Below the pieces are notes generated by a model. The model worked only from the letters and a program-made list of their open reading frames with translations. It was not told the origin of the DNA and searched no databases. The position numbers and the translations under genes are program-made. A stretch of 64,000 nt of DNA from a virus. Below are positions 43,104-51,697 of this stretch, in pieces. Every line of letters begins with the position of its first letter. Positions within the stretch are counted from its first letter, which is position 1. The DNA is taken from IMG/VR virus record IMGVR_UViG_3300033146_001759, positions 1 through 64,000 of that record; one strand, given 5' to 3'.

Positions 43104-44300
43104 TTAATTATCAATTCCATTTTTAACGATATATATACCTAAACCTACACACACCATCAAAGTAAAAACATATGCCATAACAACTGCCCATAATGGGGGT
43201 TCAACTGTTAAATAATCGAATTGTTCAAACGATAACCTCTCCCAACGGTTATTAACTTCACCCTTTACATATGATGCTATATCTAGCATATCTTTTTCAT
43301 TTAATTTTTTACCTTGAATATATTTATGAATATTACTTACCATTCCAGCAGAATTAGACCAAGTAAAAACCCTATTCCAAACAATATTATTTTCACCATC
43401 AACACCAATATTAATAACCAATTCATTTTTATTTCCACCTACCCAATAATTTTCTTGCATATCTCCAATAGTTTCATCTGTGGTTTTATGAATAAGTACC
43501 CAAATTCTTACTTGTTTATCATAACCCAATGCACCATTTATTTTTTGATATTCTTTTTGTACTTTTTTATTATTCCAACCTAAAACACTAGGGTATGTGA
43601 AATAATCTCGATCAAATATTGGATATTTAAATAGTTTTAATGAATCTGCTTTTTCATCAGTAACTTCAATAAAATTAAAAACAGTATAATCTGATGATTT
43701 AATTCTATTTTCATATGTATGAATAGTTACAATTGGCTCTTGTGTATCATACATTTTATCCCAATTCACCCTCCAAACATAAGACATATTACCAACACGT
43801 TGTCCTTGGAATTTAGTCCCACTTGAACTAACACATCTATCATTTTTTGAATAATTTCTTCTTGTTTTTGTTTTTACTCTATTCCCACCAAATTGTTTTT
43901 TTAATTTTTCATATTTATTTTCACTAATACCAATATATATTCCTAATTTAGTCATAACATACCATTTTGGTCCTACATCATCTTGATATGAACAATCATA
44001 CGTTCTTGTACAATATGTTGTATTTCCTTTTGAATCTGTACCACAAGGATACGATTCACTACAAGTCTGAGAAACCCACTCATTCCATGGTTCTTCCTCA
44101 ACAACATAAGCAACTTCATCACCCCAATATTCAGTAAATGACACACTAGCTATATCAACTAATGCTTTTTCACCAAATGATAAAATCGTTGGCACTAAGA
44201 TAATAAGTAATATTTCCCACCAAACAACATATTTCTTAAAAAACATTAATAATATAATAGCTGTTATTATTGCGATACCAATTGTTCCAAATATTATCAT
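43104..44300 (-). CDS. membrane-anchored protein with Cys-rich external domain
   Basis: 398 aa. Two N-terminal membrane segments (residues 1-21 and about 26-45), a large domain, and one C-terminal segment (VVMAYVFTLMVCVGLGIYIV). Near residues 80-105 there is a Cys-rich block (SQTCSESYPCGTDSKGNTTY then CTRTYDC) that could bind zinc. Large phages carry related membrane proteins of unknown function. First gene of its unit, behind a host-type promoter, so likely made early and acting at the host envelope. Confidence 0.7.
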   Translation of the reverse strand: MIIFGTIGIAIITAIILLMFFKKYVVWWEILLIILVPTILSFGEKALVDIASVSFTEYWGDEVAYVVEEEPWNEWVSQTCSESYPCGTDSKGNTTYCTRTYDCSYQDDVGPKWYVMTKLGIYIGISENKYEKLKKQFGGNRVKTKTRRNYSKNDRCVSSSGTKFQGQRVGNMSYVWRVNWDKMYDTQEPIVTIHTYENRIKSSDYTVFNFIEVTDEKADSLKLFKYPIFDRDYFTYPSVLGWNNKKVQKEYQKINGALGYDKQVRIWVLIHKTTDETIGDMQENYWVGGNKNELVINIGVDGENNIVWNRVFTWSNSAGMVSNIHKYIQGKKLNEKDMLDIASYVKGEVNNRWERLSFEQFDYLTVEPPLWAVVMAYVFTLMVCVGLGIYIVKNGIDN

Positions 44301-44341
44301 TTCTTTTTTATTTTTAAGATTATTAATTTATTAAATATATA

Positions 44342-44349
44342 CAAAGATA
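44342..44349 (-). promoter_or_regulatory. Bacteroidota-type promoter (membrane unit)
   Basis: Minus strand TATCTTTG, 41 bases before ATG 44300. Confidence 0.65.
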
Positions 44350-44391
44350 ATAAATATATATATATTAAACACATATATTTTTAATATTTTT

Positions 44392-44598
44392 TTATTTTAT
44401 CTCTTGTTCTTCTAAATACCATTCAGCAAACATTTTAAATCGATCCATTGGAATATTTATTGTTGTGTGACCCATTGTTAAAATAACAATATTAGGTTTA
44501 ACCATTATACTTTGGTCATTAAAGCCTATTCCTTGTTCATTTAATCGTTTTGCTGTATCTATATCATTACAGTCACATGGTTTAATTTTTGTTTTCAT
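44392..44598 (-). CDS. small hypothetical protein
   Basis: 68 aa. Contains CDCNDIDTAKRLNEQGIGFN and VILTMGHTTINIPMDRFKMF; the compact alpha-beta pattern is conserved-looking. Overlaps the upstream gene by 4 bases. Confidence 0.6.
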   Translation of the reverse strand: MKTKIKPCDCNDIDTAKRLNEQGIGFNDQSIMVKPNIVILTMGHTTINIPMDRFKMFAEWYLEEQEIK

Positions 44599-44786
44599 AA
44601 TCCTTCTATCATTCCATTTTGAATATCTTCATCTGCTAATAATAGTAATATAGCTGAAATTTCATATGCACCTTCTGGACCAAACTTACTTAAAATTTTC
44701 TTCCCTTCAGAAATATACATATCTTTTAATTTTTCTAATTCTTCCACATCAAATGATTTTTTATTCATATTCTCGTTATAATCCAT
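44595..44786 (-). CDS. small hypothetical protein
   Basis: 63 aa, acidic and helical (VEELEKLKDMYISEGKKIL; AYEISAILLLLADEDIQNG). ATG overlaps the upstream gene's end; MNKKSF at codon 7 is an alternative start. Confidence 0.6.
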   Translation of the reverse strand: MDYNENMNKKSFDVEELEKLKDMYISEGKKILSKFGPEGAYEISAILLLLADEDIQNGMIEGL

Positions 44787-45099
44787 AATATTCCTCTCTT
44801 TTAATTTCTTTATTTATTTTCATTTTTTGTGCTAATACCCACACTCCACCTTGAGATTTTGGTCTATTATAATATTCAATATCTTCTACTTCTACTTCTA
44901 CCCATACTCTATTTTTTTCACTTAAATGTGGTGCATTTGGTTCTAATGTACAATGCCAACCTTGTCTAACAACAAATCCCTTAGTTGGGTGATTTTCAGC
45001 ATCCATCCACACCCCAATATCCATCCGGGATTTCTTATTTATAAATAATGGACTCAATTTACCATCTTTCATTTTTCTTATTAATTTATATACTATCAT
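44776..45099 (-). CDS. hypothetical protein
   Basis: 107 aa from ATG 45099 (MIVYKLIRKMKDGKLSPLFI). The core MDIGVWMDAENHPTKGFVVR followed by WHCTLEPNAPHL and RVWVEVEVEDIEYYNRPKSQ is well ordered and resembles a small family common in Bacteroidota phages whose role is unknown; the title residues W-H-C-T-x-x-P-x-A-P-H are distinctive. The longer reading from 45156 has no supporting signals. Confidence 0.6.
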   Translation of the reverse strand: MIVYKLIRKMKDGKLSPLFINKKSRMDIGVWMDAENHPTKGFVVRQGWHCTLEPNAPHLSEKNRVWVEVEVEDIEYYNRPKSQGGVWVLAQKMKINKEIKREEYYGL

Positions 45100-45121
45100 A
45101 TATATTTTTTTTATTTTTTTT

Positions 45122-45389
45122 TTAAAAAAACCAAACATCAGATATATCACCATCATATACTTTGCTTACATTTTCTTGTGCTTTTTTTAATGCATTACGA
45201 CTACAATATTCTGTAATAATATATGGTTTATCCAACCATTTAATAGTAGAAGTTATTTCAGCATTAACAACACAACCATTTATACCTAAATATATAAATG
45301 GCTCATATACATATGTTTTTTTTATTAAAAAAAAACCACATTCATATATTTTTGAAATTTTATCTATAATTTTTTTTTAAAATAACCAT
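45122..45389 (-). pseudogene. hypothetical gene with a one-base deletion in an A9 run
   Basis: ATG at 45389 reads MVILKKK and stops. With one more A in the run (45370-45378 on +), the frame runs open for 89 codons: DKISKIYECGFFLIKKTYVY, then INGCVVNAEITSTIKWLDKP and ENVSKVYDGDISDVWFF. The coherent downstream frame shows a real protein. Decay, slippage control or sequencing error are all possible. Confidence 0.55.
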
Positions 45390-45400
45390 AATTTATATTT

Positions 45401-45592
45401 TTAATATGTTGAATTTAATCTAACTACACTTTCTGATTCTACATAAAAATCCAACGGATAACTTTCCTCAGATATAATTAAATTTTCATCAATCATAACT
45501 TCTTTTACAGTATGTACATCAACTGTTTTTTCGTGTGTTTGAATAACTATCAAATCACCTTTTTCTATTTCTTCTATACTAACAATTTCCAT
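45401..45592 (-). CDS. small beta-barrel-like hypothetical protein
   Basis: 63 aa. IEEIEKGDLIVIQTHEKTVD looks like the first strands of an SH3- or Hint-like small barrel. Follows the zinc-binding protein gene after 4 bases. Confidence 0.55.
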   Translation of the reverse strand: MEIVSIEEIEKGDLIVIQTHEKTVDVHTVKEVMIDENLIISEESYPLDFYVESESVVRLNSTY

Positions 45593-45596
45593 ATTT

Positions 45597-45971
45597 TTAT
45601 TTTATAAAATGTATATCTTTTATCCAAAAACCATCATATTTCGATAATATATTCGAGTGTTGTTGTTTTTTAAAACACTTTCGACAAACTCTATGTTGTT
45701 TTGTTGCTGATCCAAAACACCAATATACCCAGTTATGTACACAAAAAATTTTTTTTATTTCTACACGATTAAGAAATCCCATCAATACATCTTTATCAAC
45801 ATCTTTACTTATAGGAGTATAATCATTTTTTTTTAGACGACTATTTATCACCATATTATCTTTTTTATTATCAATATTACCTTCCATTAATATTTTTATT
45901 AAAGTATATGCTTGATGTTTTGTTAGTTTATGTTCATCTAAATCACTTAAAATACTTTTTAAATTTTCCAT
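45597..45971 (-). CDS. putative zinc-binding hypothetical protein
   Basis: 124 aa. The C-terminal half has C-x-H-x-W ... C ... H-R-V-C-R-K-C-F (FCVHNWVYWCFGSATKQHRV then CRKC), a zinc-ribbon pattern seen in small phage proteins. N-terminal half is a helical hairpin (LTKHQAYTLIKILMEG). The upstream TAGGAGAAATAATATG has an unusually good Shine-Dalgarno sequence for this genome. Confidence 0.6.
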   Translation of the reverse strand: MENLKSILSDLDEHKLTKHQAYTLIKILMEGNIDNKKDNMVINSRLKKNDYTPISKDVDKDVLMGFLNRVEIKKIFCVHNWVYWCFGSATKQHRVCRKCFKKQQHSNILSKYDGFWIKDIHFIK

Positions 45972-46014
45972 ATTATTTCTCCTAAATATTTTTTATATTA
46001 AATATTTAAACATA

Positions 46015-46054
46015 AATTAGGATGATACTAACAATTATTAATATCATCCTAATT
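46015..46054 (-). terminator. hairpin after the LemA-like gene
   Basis: 13-bp perfect stem AATTAGGATGATA with TATCATCCTAATT just after the stop at 46060; weak T-run, so possibly an mRNA-end stabiliser rather than a strong terminator. Confidence 0.5.
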
Positions 46055-46059
46055 CTAAT

Positions 46060-46836
46060 TTATTTAATTTGGTTTCCAGTCGCTAAAACAACCTCTGGAT
46101 GTTCTTTTAATACTTTAGACACTTTATCTTTTTTCATTTGGTCAGATGATACATTTTTATTATCTGATTTAGAGTCTGATTTAGATTCTGATTTAGATAC
46201 ATTTTTATTATCTGATTTAAATAAATCAATATCATCATCTACACCTTTTTCAAATACATCTTCTGTTGACGTTGATGTCACTGGTTTATATGATAAAATT
46301 TCCCAAACTTCTTCGGTTTCCATTGTTAATTTTAAATGTTTAATTTCTTCTTTTGAAAATCGTCTATCAAAATAATCTTTACCATCTAAAATTTCATCAT
46401 TAATAAACCAAGTCTGTGGTTTTGTCTTAATATATGTAGCGTATTCTCTTGATACATCAATACAAATATCTTGTGCTCTTTTAAATTTTGCCCTTTCTGT
46501 TTTAATTGATACCATTAATTCTTTATACATATCCGTAGATAATTGTGGATTAAACCCAGATACAAGCTGTAACATTGCATCATCACTCATTAAATCTCCA
46601 GCAATTTTACTAAATACATCCTCAAAATCATTTGAAAATTTATCTGTAACTTGTGCATTTTGTGATATAACTTTAAACATGTTATCACGAGCAGTTTTAC
46701 CTACTTTATATTGCCCTTTAAAACGCTCTCTTAAAGCCATTTCTTTGTTATCTATCCCCATATCATAGATAAACAACCCAACACCAACTGCTGCAATCAC
46801 AGCAATCACAGCAATCACTAATACTAATTTTTTCAT
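46060..46836 (-). CDS. LemA-like membrane-anchored protein
   Basis: 258 aa. N-terminal membrane helix (LVLVIAVIAVIAAVGVGLFI) followed by YDMGIDNKEMALRERFKGQY and a long helical bundle (QNAQVTDKFSNDFEDVFSKI) in the LemA layout; the tail is a low-complexity Ser/Lys/Asp segment (KSDNKNVSKSESKSDSK). LemA proteins are helical inner-membrane proteins of unclear role; phage copies are known in large phages. Host-type promoter upstream. Confidence 0.7.
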   Translation of the reverse strand: MKKLVLVIAVIAVIAAVGVGLFIYDMGIDNKEMALRERFKGQYKVGKTARDNMFKVISQNAQVTDKFSNDFEDVFSKIAGDLMSDDAMLQLVSGFNPQLSTDMYKELMVSIKTERAKFKRAQDICIDVSREYATYIKTKPQTWFINDEILDGKDYFDRRFSKEEIKHLKLTMETEEVWEILSYKPVTSTSTEDVFEKGVDDDIDLFKSDNKNVSKSESKSDSKSDNKNVSSDQMKKDKVSKVLKEHPEVVLATGNQIK

Positions 46837-46873
46837 ACTTAATTTATTTTTTTAATTTATAATTATTGAATTG

Positions 46874-46881
46874 CAAAGATA
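46874..46881 (-). promoter_or_regulatory. Bacteroidota-type promoter (LemA-like gene)
   Basis: Minus strand TATCTTTG, 38 bases before ATG 46836. Confidence 0.65.
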
Positions 46882-46921
46882 ATACTTTTTTTCCTTAAAA
46901 CCCAAACAATATATTAATATA

Positions 46922-47242
46922 TTATTCTTTTTTTATATATTCTCTAGCATATCCTCTTATCGTTGTTTCTTTTACAGGATTATTATCCTCTTTTTTATTT
47001 TTTTTAGATTCTATTTCGTCAATTAATTTATAATTCACTAATTGTATATAATTCTGTTCAATAAATTCATCAAAATATTTTTCTTTTATTTCATAATCAT
47101 AATATGGTTCTTCACTTTTTTGACCATTTTTAATCATACTATAATCACCACTCCCTATCAATTTTGCATCAATAGGTAAAATACACCCCACACACGTTCT
47201 AACTATAATAAAACTTTCTGTTTCTTTTCTCATTTTAATCAT
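46922..47242 (-). CDS. hypothetical protein
   Basis: 106 aa. FIIVRTCVGCILPIDAKLIG contains C-V-G-C and could bind metal; basic end IRGYAREYIKKE. It lies between the 47.3-kb tail-motif protein and the LemA promoter. Confidence 0.55.
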   Translation of the reverse strand: MIKMRKETESFIIVRTCVGCILPIDAKLIGSGDYSMIKNGQKSEEPYYDYEIKEKYFDEFIEQNYIQLVNYKLIDEIESKKNKKEDNNPVKETTIRGYAREYIKKE

Positions 47243-47257
47243 ATTAAAATAACAATA

Positions 47258-47590
47258 TTAATCTTTTTTTAATATTGTTTTTATTTTTTTTATCCTTATT
47301 CTATTGTTCAATATCATATCAACTAAATCAGACTTATTTACATTTTTATGAAAAATAACAGTAAAATAGATTTCTGTCAATATACCCATATCTGTTTCAA
47401 TATAATAAGAGCTAATATGTGATACGTGACTATAAATATTTTCACCATCATAATATATCACATTATAAATATTATTAAATTCATACTCACCACATAATAC
47501 TATTGATTCTATTATATTCTTTTTTTCATTAAATATAATTGAAGAAATTTTATAATAAATTTTATCTATCAATATTATATTATCTAACAT
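47258..47590 (-). CDS. small hypothetical protein with KIKTIL-type tail
   Basis: 110 aa. Ends RIRIKKIKTILKKD, the clearest copy of a C-terminal motif shared by six or more unrelated small proteins here. The body is strand-rich (IVLCGEYEFNNIYNVIYYDG). It follows the clamp gene after 2 bases in the same transcript. Confidence 0.6.
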   Translation of the reverse strand: MLDNIILIDKIYYKISSIIFNEKKNIIESIVLCGEYEFNNIYNVIYYDGENIYSHVSHISSYYIETDMGILTEIYFTVIFHKNVNKSDLVDMILNNRIRIKKIKTILKKD

Positions 47591-47592
47591 AA

Positions 47593-48390
47593 TTATATAC
47601 TAAATTCTACACTAATTAATAAATTTGATGTCTCACCCAAAACCAATAAATATGTTTCGGCAACATAAACAATCATATTTTTATCAACATCATAATTTAT
47701 ACAATTAAAATATTTTTTTGGAAAAGATACAGTCTCATCCGGCATATCAATATTACATACATTAAAATCCCACCTATTCTCTCCAATTGATAATTGTTCA
47801 TTTTTAATATTCATATACAATACATCATTATCCTTTTCTATACCTGCTTTACTTTTTATATATCTAAAATCATCTTCTTTTAATGAAAAATTAAACATCG
47901 TTAAATCTATATCCATTAAATTATCAATCTGATCAGTATCAATATCTTGTTCGTTTGAAGGTTTTGCACCTGGTGTTTCTTCTTTACTTTTACTATTTTT
48001 AATCAATAATTTTTCACATATATTTGATTCAGGATAATATGTTAACTGAAACACAACATCATCAAATATCTCTTGTGATCTCATATATTTTATAAACATT
48101 GATATTGAATTAGTAAATCGCTTACCATCATCTATTTTATATAATATTTCATCATCTAACTTATCTTTAATAATTGAAAATGTTTCACTAATTACTTGTG
48201 TATGTGATTTAAATGAATGAATATTCACACCCTTTCCAACTATCGAATATATTAATAAATCATTATTATTTAATTTCAAGTAAACAGATTTATCTAATTT
48301 TGTTAAATCTTTCATTTTCTTAATCAACTCTTCTAATTTATCCAAACTGATTTTATAATTTGCTTTTTTTGTATTAATTCTTTTTGCCAT
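47593..48390 (-). CDS. putative sliding clamp (T4 gp45-like)
   Basis: 265 aa (T4 gp45 is 228 aa). Size, two similar halves joined by an acidic linker (SKSKEETPGAKPSNEQDIDT), and strand patterns fit a PCNA-fold clamp. FNFSLKEDDFRYIKSKAG starts the second domain, and NIDMPDETVSFPKKYF with YDVDKNMIVYVAETYLLVLG ends it. Sequence identity with T4 is too weak to see directly, so this rests on layout and on being beside replication genes. It would tether the polymerase and, as in T4, activate late transcription with gp55. Confidence 0.5.
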   Translation of the reverse strand: MAKRINTKKANYKISLDKLEELIKKMKDLTKLDKSVYLKLNNNDLLIYSIVGKGVNIHSFKSHTQVISETFSIIKDKLDDEILYKIDDGKRFTNSISMFIKYMRSQEIFDDVVFQLTYYPESNICEKLLIKNSKSKEETPGAKPSNEQDIDTDQIDNLMDIDLTMFNFSLKEDDFRYIKSKAGIEKDNDVLYMNIKNEQLSIGENRWDFNVCNIDMPDETVSFPKKYFNCINYDVDKNMIVYVAETYLLVLGETSNLLISVEFSI

Positions 48391-48628
48391 TTAATATTGT
48401 TTTTATTTTTTCAACTCTAATACTATTTTTTATAATATTTAGTGATTCTAAACATTCTTTCATATTTTTACCTAAAACATATTTAGGTTCACCATCAACA
48501 TATAATATCAATGATGTATAATTAAGTACCTCATTTTCTTTTATTTCAGATTTTTTAAAAATATTTAGAAATAATCTAGTTAATTCATCAATTTCATCTT
48601 TCATCCAATTATTAGTAAATGTATTCAT
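48374..48628 (-). CDS. small hypothetical protein with KIKTIL-type tail
   Basis: 84 aa, ends SIRVEKIKTILNGKKN. Its 3' end overlaps the clamp start by 17 bases. Middle segment TSLILYVDGEPKYVLGKNMK. Unknown function. Confidence 0.55.
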   Translation of the reverse strand: MNTFTNNWMKDEIDELTRLFLNIFKKSEIKENEVLNYTSLILYVDGEPKYVLGKNMKECLESLNIIKNSIRVEKIKTILNGKKN

Positions 48629-48709
48629 ATTTTATATAGTTGTAATTTTTAATTTTGTTTATTTATACAACCAAATATTTATTCGTTATTTGTAGCTCAC
48701 CCACAAATG

Positions 48710-48747
48710 AAATGTGGCTCATATATTTGAATATATGAGCCACATTT
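48710..48747. other. 17-bp perfect inverted repeat
   Basis: AAATGTGGCTCATATAT, loop TTGA, and the exact complement, in the gap between two minus-strand genes. A second small hairpin (ATTTGT/ACAAAT with loop GGGTGAGCT) follows on the minus strand. Lacks a clean T-run; could be a terminator, an RNA-processing site or a protein-binding palindrome. Confidence 0.7.
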
Positions 48748-48762
48748 ATAATTTTAATTAGC

Positions 48763-49713
48763 TTATTTTTTAATTTCTTCTAAATATGGTGAAATTAATT
48801 CCGAAAATGTTTTCTTAACATCTTCAATATACTCTTTACCTATTGATGTTATCTTATTAGTTAATGGGTTAAAATCATCACCTATTTCTTTTGCTGGTGT
48901 TTTTGCTTCAGCATCATCATTAGAACTTATTCGTTTAGCTGTTACTTCACCACGATCATTCACATCTGATATAACTATTTTTTCTTTTTTACCATCTTTT
49001 GTTTCATAATTATAAACATCACCTTTTTTTAATTCTTTATTATGATCTTCATTTTTAGCTAATTCTTCATCTAATTTTTTCATTGATTCTTTTTGCTTAT
49101 TTTGAATTTTTTTCATTTTATCTGAATATTCATTATTTGCATCTTTTTCACTCATTTTTAAACCATTTACTAAAAAATCTATTTTTTTCTTAATTATATC
49201 TTCTTCCAACTCAACCATTTTTAATTGAGCATACATTTTAGCAGTAAATATTTCTTCACCTTTTTTATTTTTTATATATGGTTCTATTTTTTTGTGAGTT
49301 AATTTTATTTTTGTATTTATAGCTTTATCTAATTCATTTTCTGCTTCCTTTGAATCTTTTGTTGATGTATCCTTTGTTTTTGTGTGCTCTTCCATATTAT
49401 CAACAATACTTTCTTCTATAACATTATCTTCTTTATCTTTATCATCGGAATGATTCTCACTATCAATATTTTTTTTATCATTTATTGATTTTTTAAAATC
49501 TTCAACTAAATTTTTCTGTTTAAATAAGCTTTCTATATCTTCTTTTGCAGAAGCAATAATAGGATCTATTTTTTTAGCCACTTTTATTTTTTTTGCATAA
49601 TCTAACAATTTACCCCCCAAAAACTTAAACATTTTTCCTAATATACTTTCATTTATATTATTATTTTTCTCATTTAAAAAATCATCATATGTTTTTATAT
49701 TTTTTAATTTCAT
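48763..49713 (-). CDS. highly charged protein with capsid-targeting-like leader (core/scaffold candidate)
   Basis: 316 aa. Starts MKLKNIKTYDDFLNEKNNN with L-N-E at residues 13-15. The rest is Lys/Glu-rich and predicted helical/coiled (LKMVELEEDIIKKKIDFLVN; MKKIQNKQKESMKKLDEEL) with a KOW-like strand segment (LKKGDVYNYETKDGKKEKIV). Composition suits an internal core or head-packaged protein such as T4 gp22, gp67 or an internal protein. TTAATATATAAATAAAA box upstream. Confidence 0.55.
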   Translation of the reverse strand: MKLKNIKTYDDFLNEKNNNINESILGKMFKFLGGKLLDYAKKIKVAKKIDPIIASAKEDIESLFKQKNLVEDFKKSINDKKNIDSENHSDDKDKEDNVIEESIVDNMEEHTKTKDTSTKDSKEAENELDKAINTKIKLTHKKIEPYIKNKKGEEIFTAKMYAQLKMVELEEDIIKKKIDFLVNGLKMSEKDANNEYSDKMKKIQNKQKESMKKLDEELAKNEDHNKELKKGDVYNYETKDGKKEKIVISDVNDRGEVTAKRISSNDDAEAKTPAKEIGDDFNPLTNKITSIGKEYIEDVKKTFSELISPYLEEIKK

Positions 49714-49731
49714 TTCATTTAATTATTTTAT

Positions 49732-50046
49732 TTATATATTAATAATATAATACGACATTGTTTCTTTATCACCAGCAATAGATGTTTTATTTGATTTTTC
49801 TATAAAATTTTCTTTTTCTAAAACTGTTATTATTTTTTCATCAACTCCAGGATTTATAAAAAATTCATGTTTTCCTAATAAATCTGTATCTGGAATAGTT
49901 ATAGATAATGCTTGATATATTTCTCCACCCATCATAATATATATTTCATCGGAATATAATAATGTAAATACAATTTTTTCTCCCAATAAATTAACCGAGA
50001 AAATACCACTTTCCTTTTTTTCAAAAACATTAAAACTTATTATCAT
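49732..50046 (-). CDS. hypothetical protein
   Basis: 104 aa, strand-rich (IFSVNLLGEKIVFTLLYSDE; YQALSITIPDTDLLGKHEFF), no recognised family. TATATAAAAG box upstream of the ATG; same strand block as two leader-bearing genes. Confidence 0.55.
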   Translation of the reverse strand: MIISFNVFEKKESGIFSVNLLGEKIVFTLLYSDEIYIMMGGEIYQALSITIPDTDLLGKHEFFINPGVDEKIITVLEKENFIEKSNKTSIAGDKETMSYYIINI

Positions 50047-50062
50047 AATCTTTTATATATTT

Positions 50063-50557
50063 TTATTTCATAAATATATTTCTTATTAATTCTGCAATAT
50101 ATTTTAATATTGCATATATTTTATTTTTTGGACTTAATTTTGGAGATTCTTCTTCTACTCTTTTTTTAGCATATTCTAATATTTCATCATAATTCAAAAT
50201 CTCAGAATGTAAACTACCATCATAATCAACAAAATCACCATCTTCAAAAAATATTTTAATATAATCAAAATCTAATTTATACATTGCTTCATCTTCTGGT
50301 TCTAATTCATATGGGTTAATATCATCATCAATACCATCTAATTCAAACCCAACAATTGGTGAATTATTATTTATAAAACTAAAATCTGTACCAGTAAATT
50401 CTAATTCAATATTTGGTAATTCTTCAAATTTAGTATCTAACCTTAAAAATACTTTATTTTTTGTATATTCAGAGGATATTATATCCATATTCATATTCCC
50501 AGAAAAATCAAATTCATACCTTGATTCAAATTTTTTAAAATTATCTATATATCTCAT
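50063..50557 (-). CDS. hypothetical protein with leader-like N-terminus
   Basis: 164 aa from ATG 50557 (MRYIDNFKKFESRYEFDFSG); this start is preferred because the late-type box lies at 50571-50588. K-F-E at residues 9-11 is a weaker cut site. The body is acidic and strand-rich (IDDDINPYELEPEDEAMYKL) and ends in a hydrophobic basic helix (YIAELIRNIFMK). Confidence 0.55.
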   Translation of the reverse strand: MRYIDNFKKFESRYEFDFSGNMNMDIISSEYTKNKVFLRLDTKFEELPNIELEFTGTDFSFINNNSPIVGFELDGIDDDINPYELEPEDEAMYKLDFDYIKIFFEDGDFVDYDGSLHSEILNYDEILEYAKKRVEEESPKLSPKNKIYAILKYIAELIRNIFMK

Positions 50558-50570
50558 TTTTTTATTTTTT

Positions 50571-50588
50571 TTTTTATTATATATAAAA
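50571..50588 (-). promoter_or_regulatory. candidate phage late promoter
   Basis: Minus strand TTTTATATATAATAAAAA, 14-31 bases before ATG 50557; shares the 17-base core. Confidence 0.5.
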
Positions 50589-50600
50589 TATCCTAAACAA

Positions 50601-50632
50601 AAAAAAAAGGTTAGCATAAACTAACCTTTTTT
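50601..50632 (-). terminator. terminator after clpP
   Basis: AAAAAAGGTTAG stem with CTAACCTTTTTT, 20 bases after the ClpP stop. Confidence 0.85.
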
Positions 50633-50651
50633 AACACTATTTTATTCAATA

Positions 50652-51416
50652 CTATTTCTGAGCTTCTAAAATATTATTATAATATGTATCAAACCCTTCT
50701 AATTGTTCAGTAATAGATTTAACATCACCCCCAATACCGATAACATTATCCATTATTCCAAATTTAACTGCTTCATCTGAATTTAACCAATTATCTCGTT
50801 TAGACACTTCTAATATTTCATGTACTGATTTATTTGTATATTTTCCTAACCTTTTAAATAAAAGATAATTCGCTTTTTCTGCTTCTTTTTGTGTAATTCT
50901 AACATCTTGAATATTACCCTGAGCACCATATGATACTTGGTGTGTCATAACCTTAGAATTAATCAAACCTCTACGTTTTCCTTTCTCACCAGCACCAAGT
51001 AATACTGATCCCATAGATGCACACATACCTAAATTGATTGTACTTATTGGTGGTTCAACAAATTCCATAGTATCAATTATACCTAATCCAGCATCAACAC
51101 TACCACCAGGAGTATTTAAATACATTTTTATTTCTAGTGATGTATCAACTGATTCCAAAAACAACAATTGTGCTTGAATTATATCAGACATTTGAGAATT
51201 AACTACACCAGATAACCACAAAATTCTATCTTTCATCAATCTATCAAAAACTGACATAGTAATCATATTCATCTCTCTTTCCTCAACAATATGTGGAGTA
51301 TAAAGACCACTCACAGAATTTTGTTGTTTAATTACTTGGTCAACCACAAGACCATTATAACCAAGATGTTTAACAGCATAATCTCTAAATTCTTTTTCAT
51401 TATTCATTTTATTCAT
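50652..51416 (-). CDS. clpP: ClpP-type serine protease
   Basis: 254 aa with an N-terminal extension of about 50 residues relative to cellular ClpP. Catalytic triad visible: Ser134 in GMCASMGSVLL, His159 in SKVMTHQVSYG and Asp208 in SKRDNWLNSDEAVKFGIMD. Also present are the YLNTPGGSVDAGLGIIDTM oxyanion region and NIQDVRITQKEAEK handle. Could form mixed complexes with host ClpX/ClpA to redirect proteolysis, or process virion proteins. MNN at codon 4 is an alternative start. Own terminator. Confidence 0.92.
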   Translation of the reverse strand: MNKMNNEKEFRDYAVKHLGYNGLVVDQVIKQQNSVSGLYTPHIVEEREMNMITMSVFDRLMKDRILWLSGVVNSQMSDIIQAQLLFLESVDTSLEIKMYLNTPGGSVDAGLGIIDTMEFVEPPISTINLGMCASMGSVLLGAGEKGKRRGLINSKVMTHQVSYGAQGNIQDVRITQKEAEKANYLLFKRLGKYTNKSVHEILEVSKRDNWLNSDEAVKFGIMDNVIGIGGDVKSITEQLEGFDTYYNNILEAQK

Positions 51417-51457
51417 ATTTTAAAATATTTAATTTTTATTTATTTTATATCTAATTT

Positions 51458-51619
51458 TTAATTTAGTTTATATTTTTTATAAACATCTTCAGTTATTTCA
51501 TTATTTTTATATAACTCATCTATCATATCACTTTTACCACTATTATATTGATTATATAAAAAATATATAATAACTATTGTTAATATTAAAATACTTATAA
51601 GTATTGCATATGGATTCAT
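51458..51619 (-). CDS. small single-pass membrane protein
   Basis: 53 aa. One membrane segment (YAILISILILTIVIIYFLY) and a SHOCT-like tail (IDELYKNNEITEDVYKKYK). Not recognised further. Between clpP and the nucleotidyltransferase gene. Confidence 0.5.
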   Translation of the reverse strand: MNPYAILISILILTIVIIYFLYNQYNSGKSDMIDELYKNNEITEDVYKKYKLN

Positions 51620-51697
51620 ATTTCTTTTTTTTTTAATTATTAATTTATCTTGTATTTATCTTGTATGTGAGATATTTAATTCAGTAAAAACCATATT

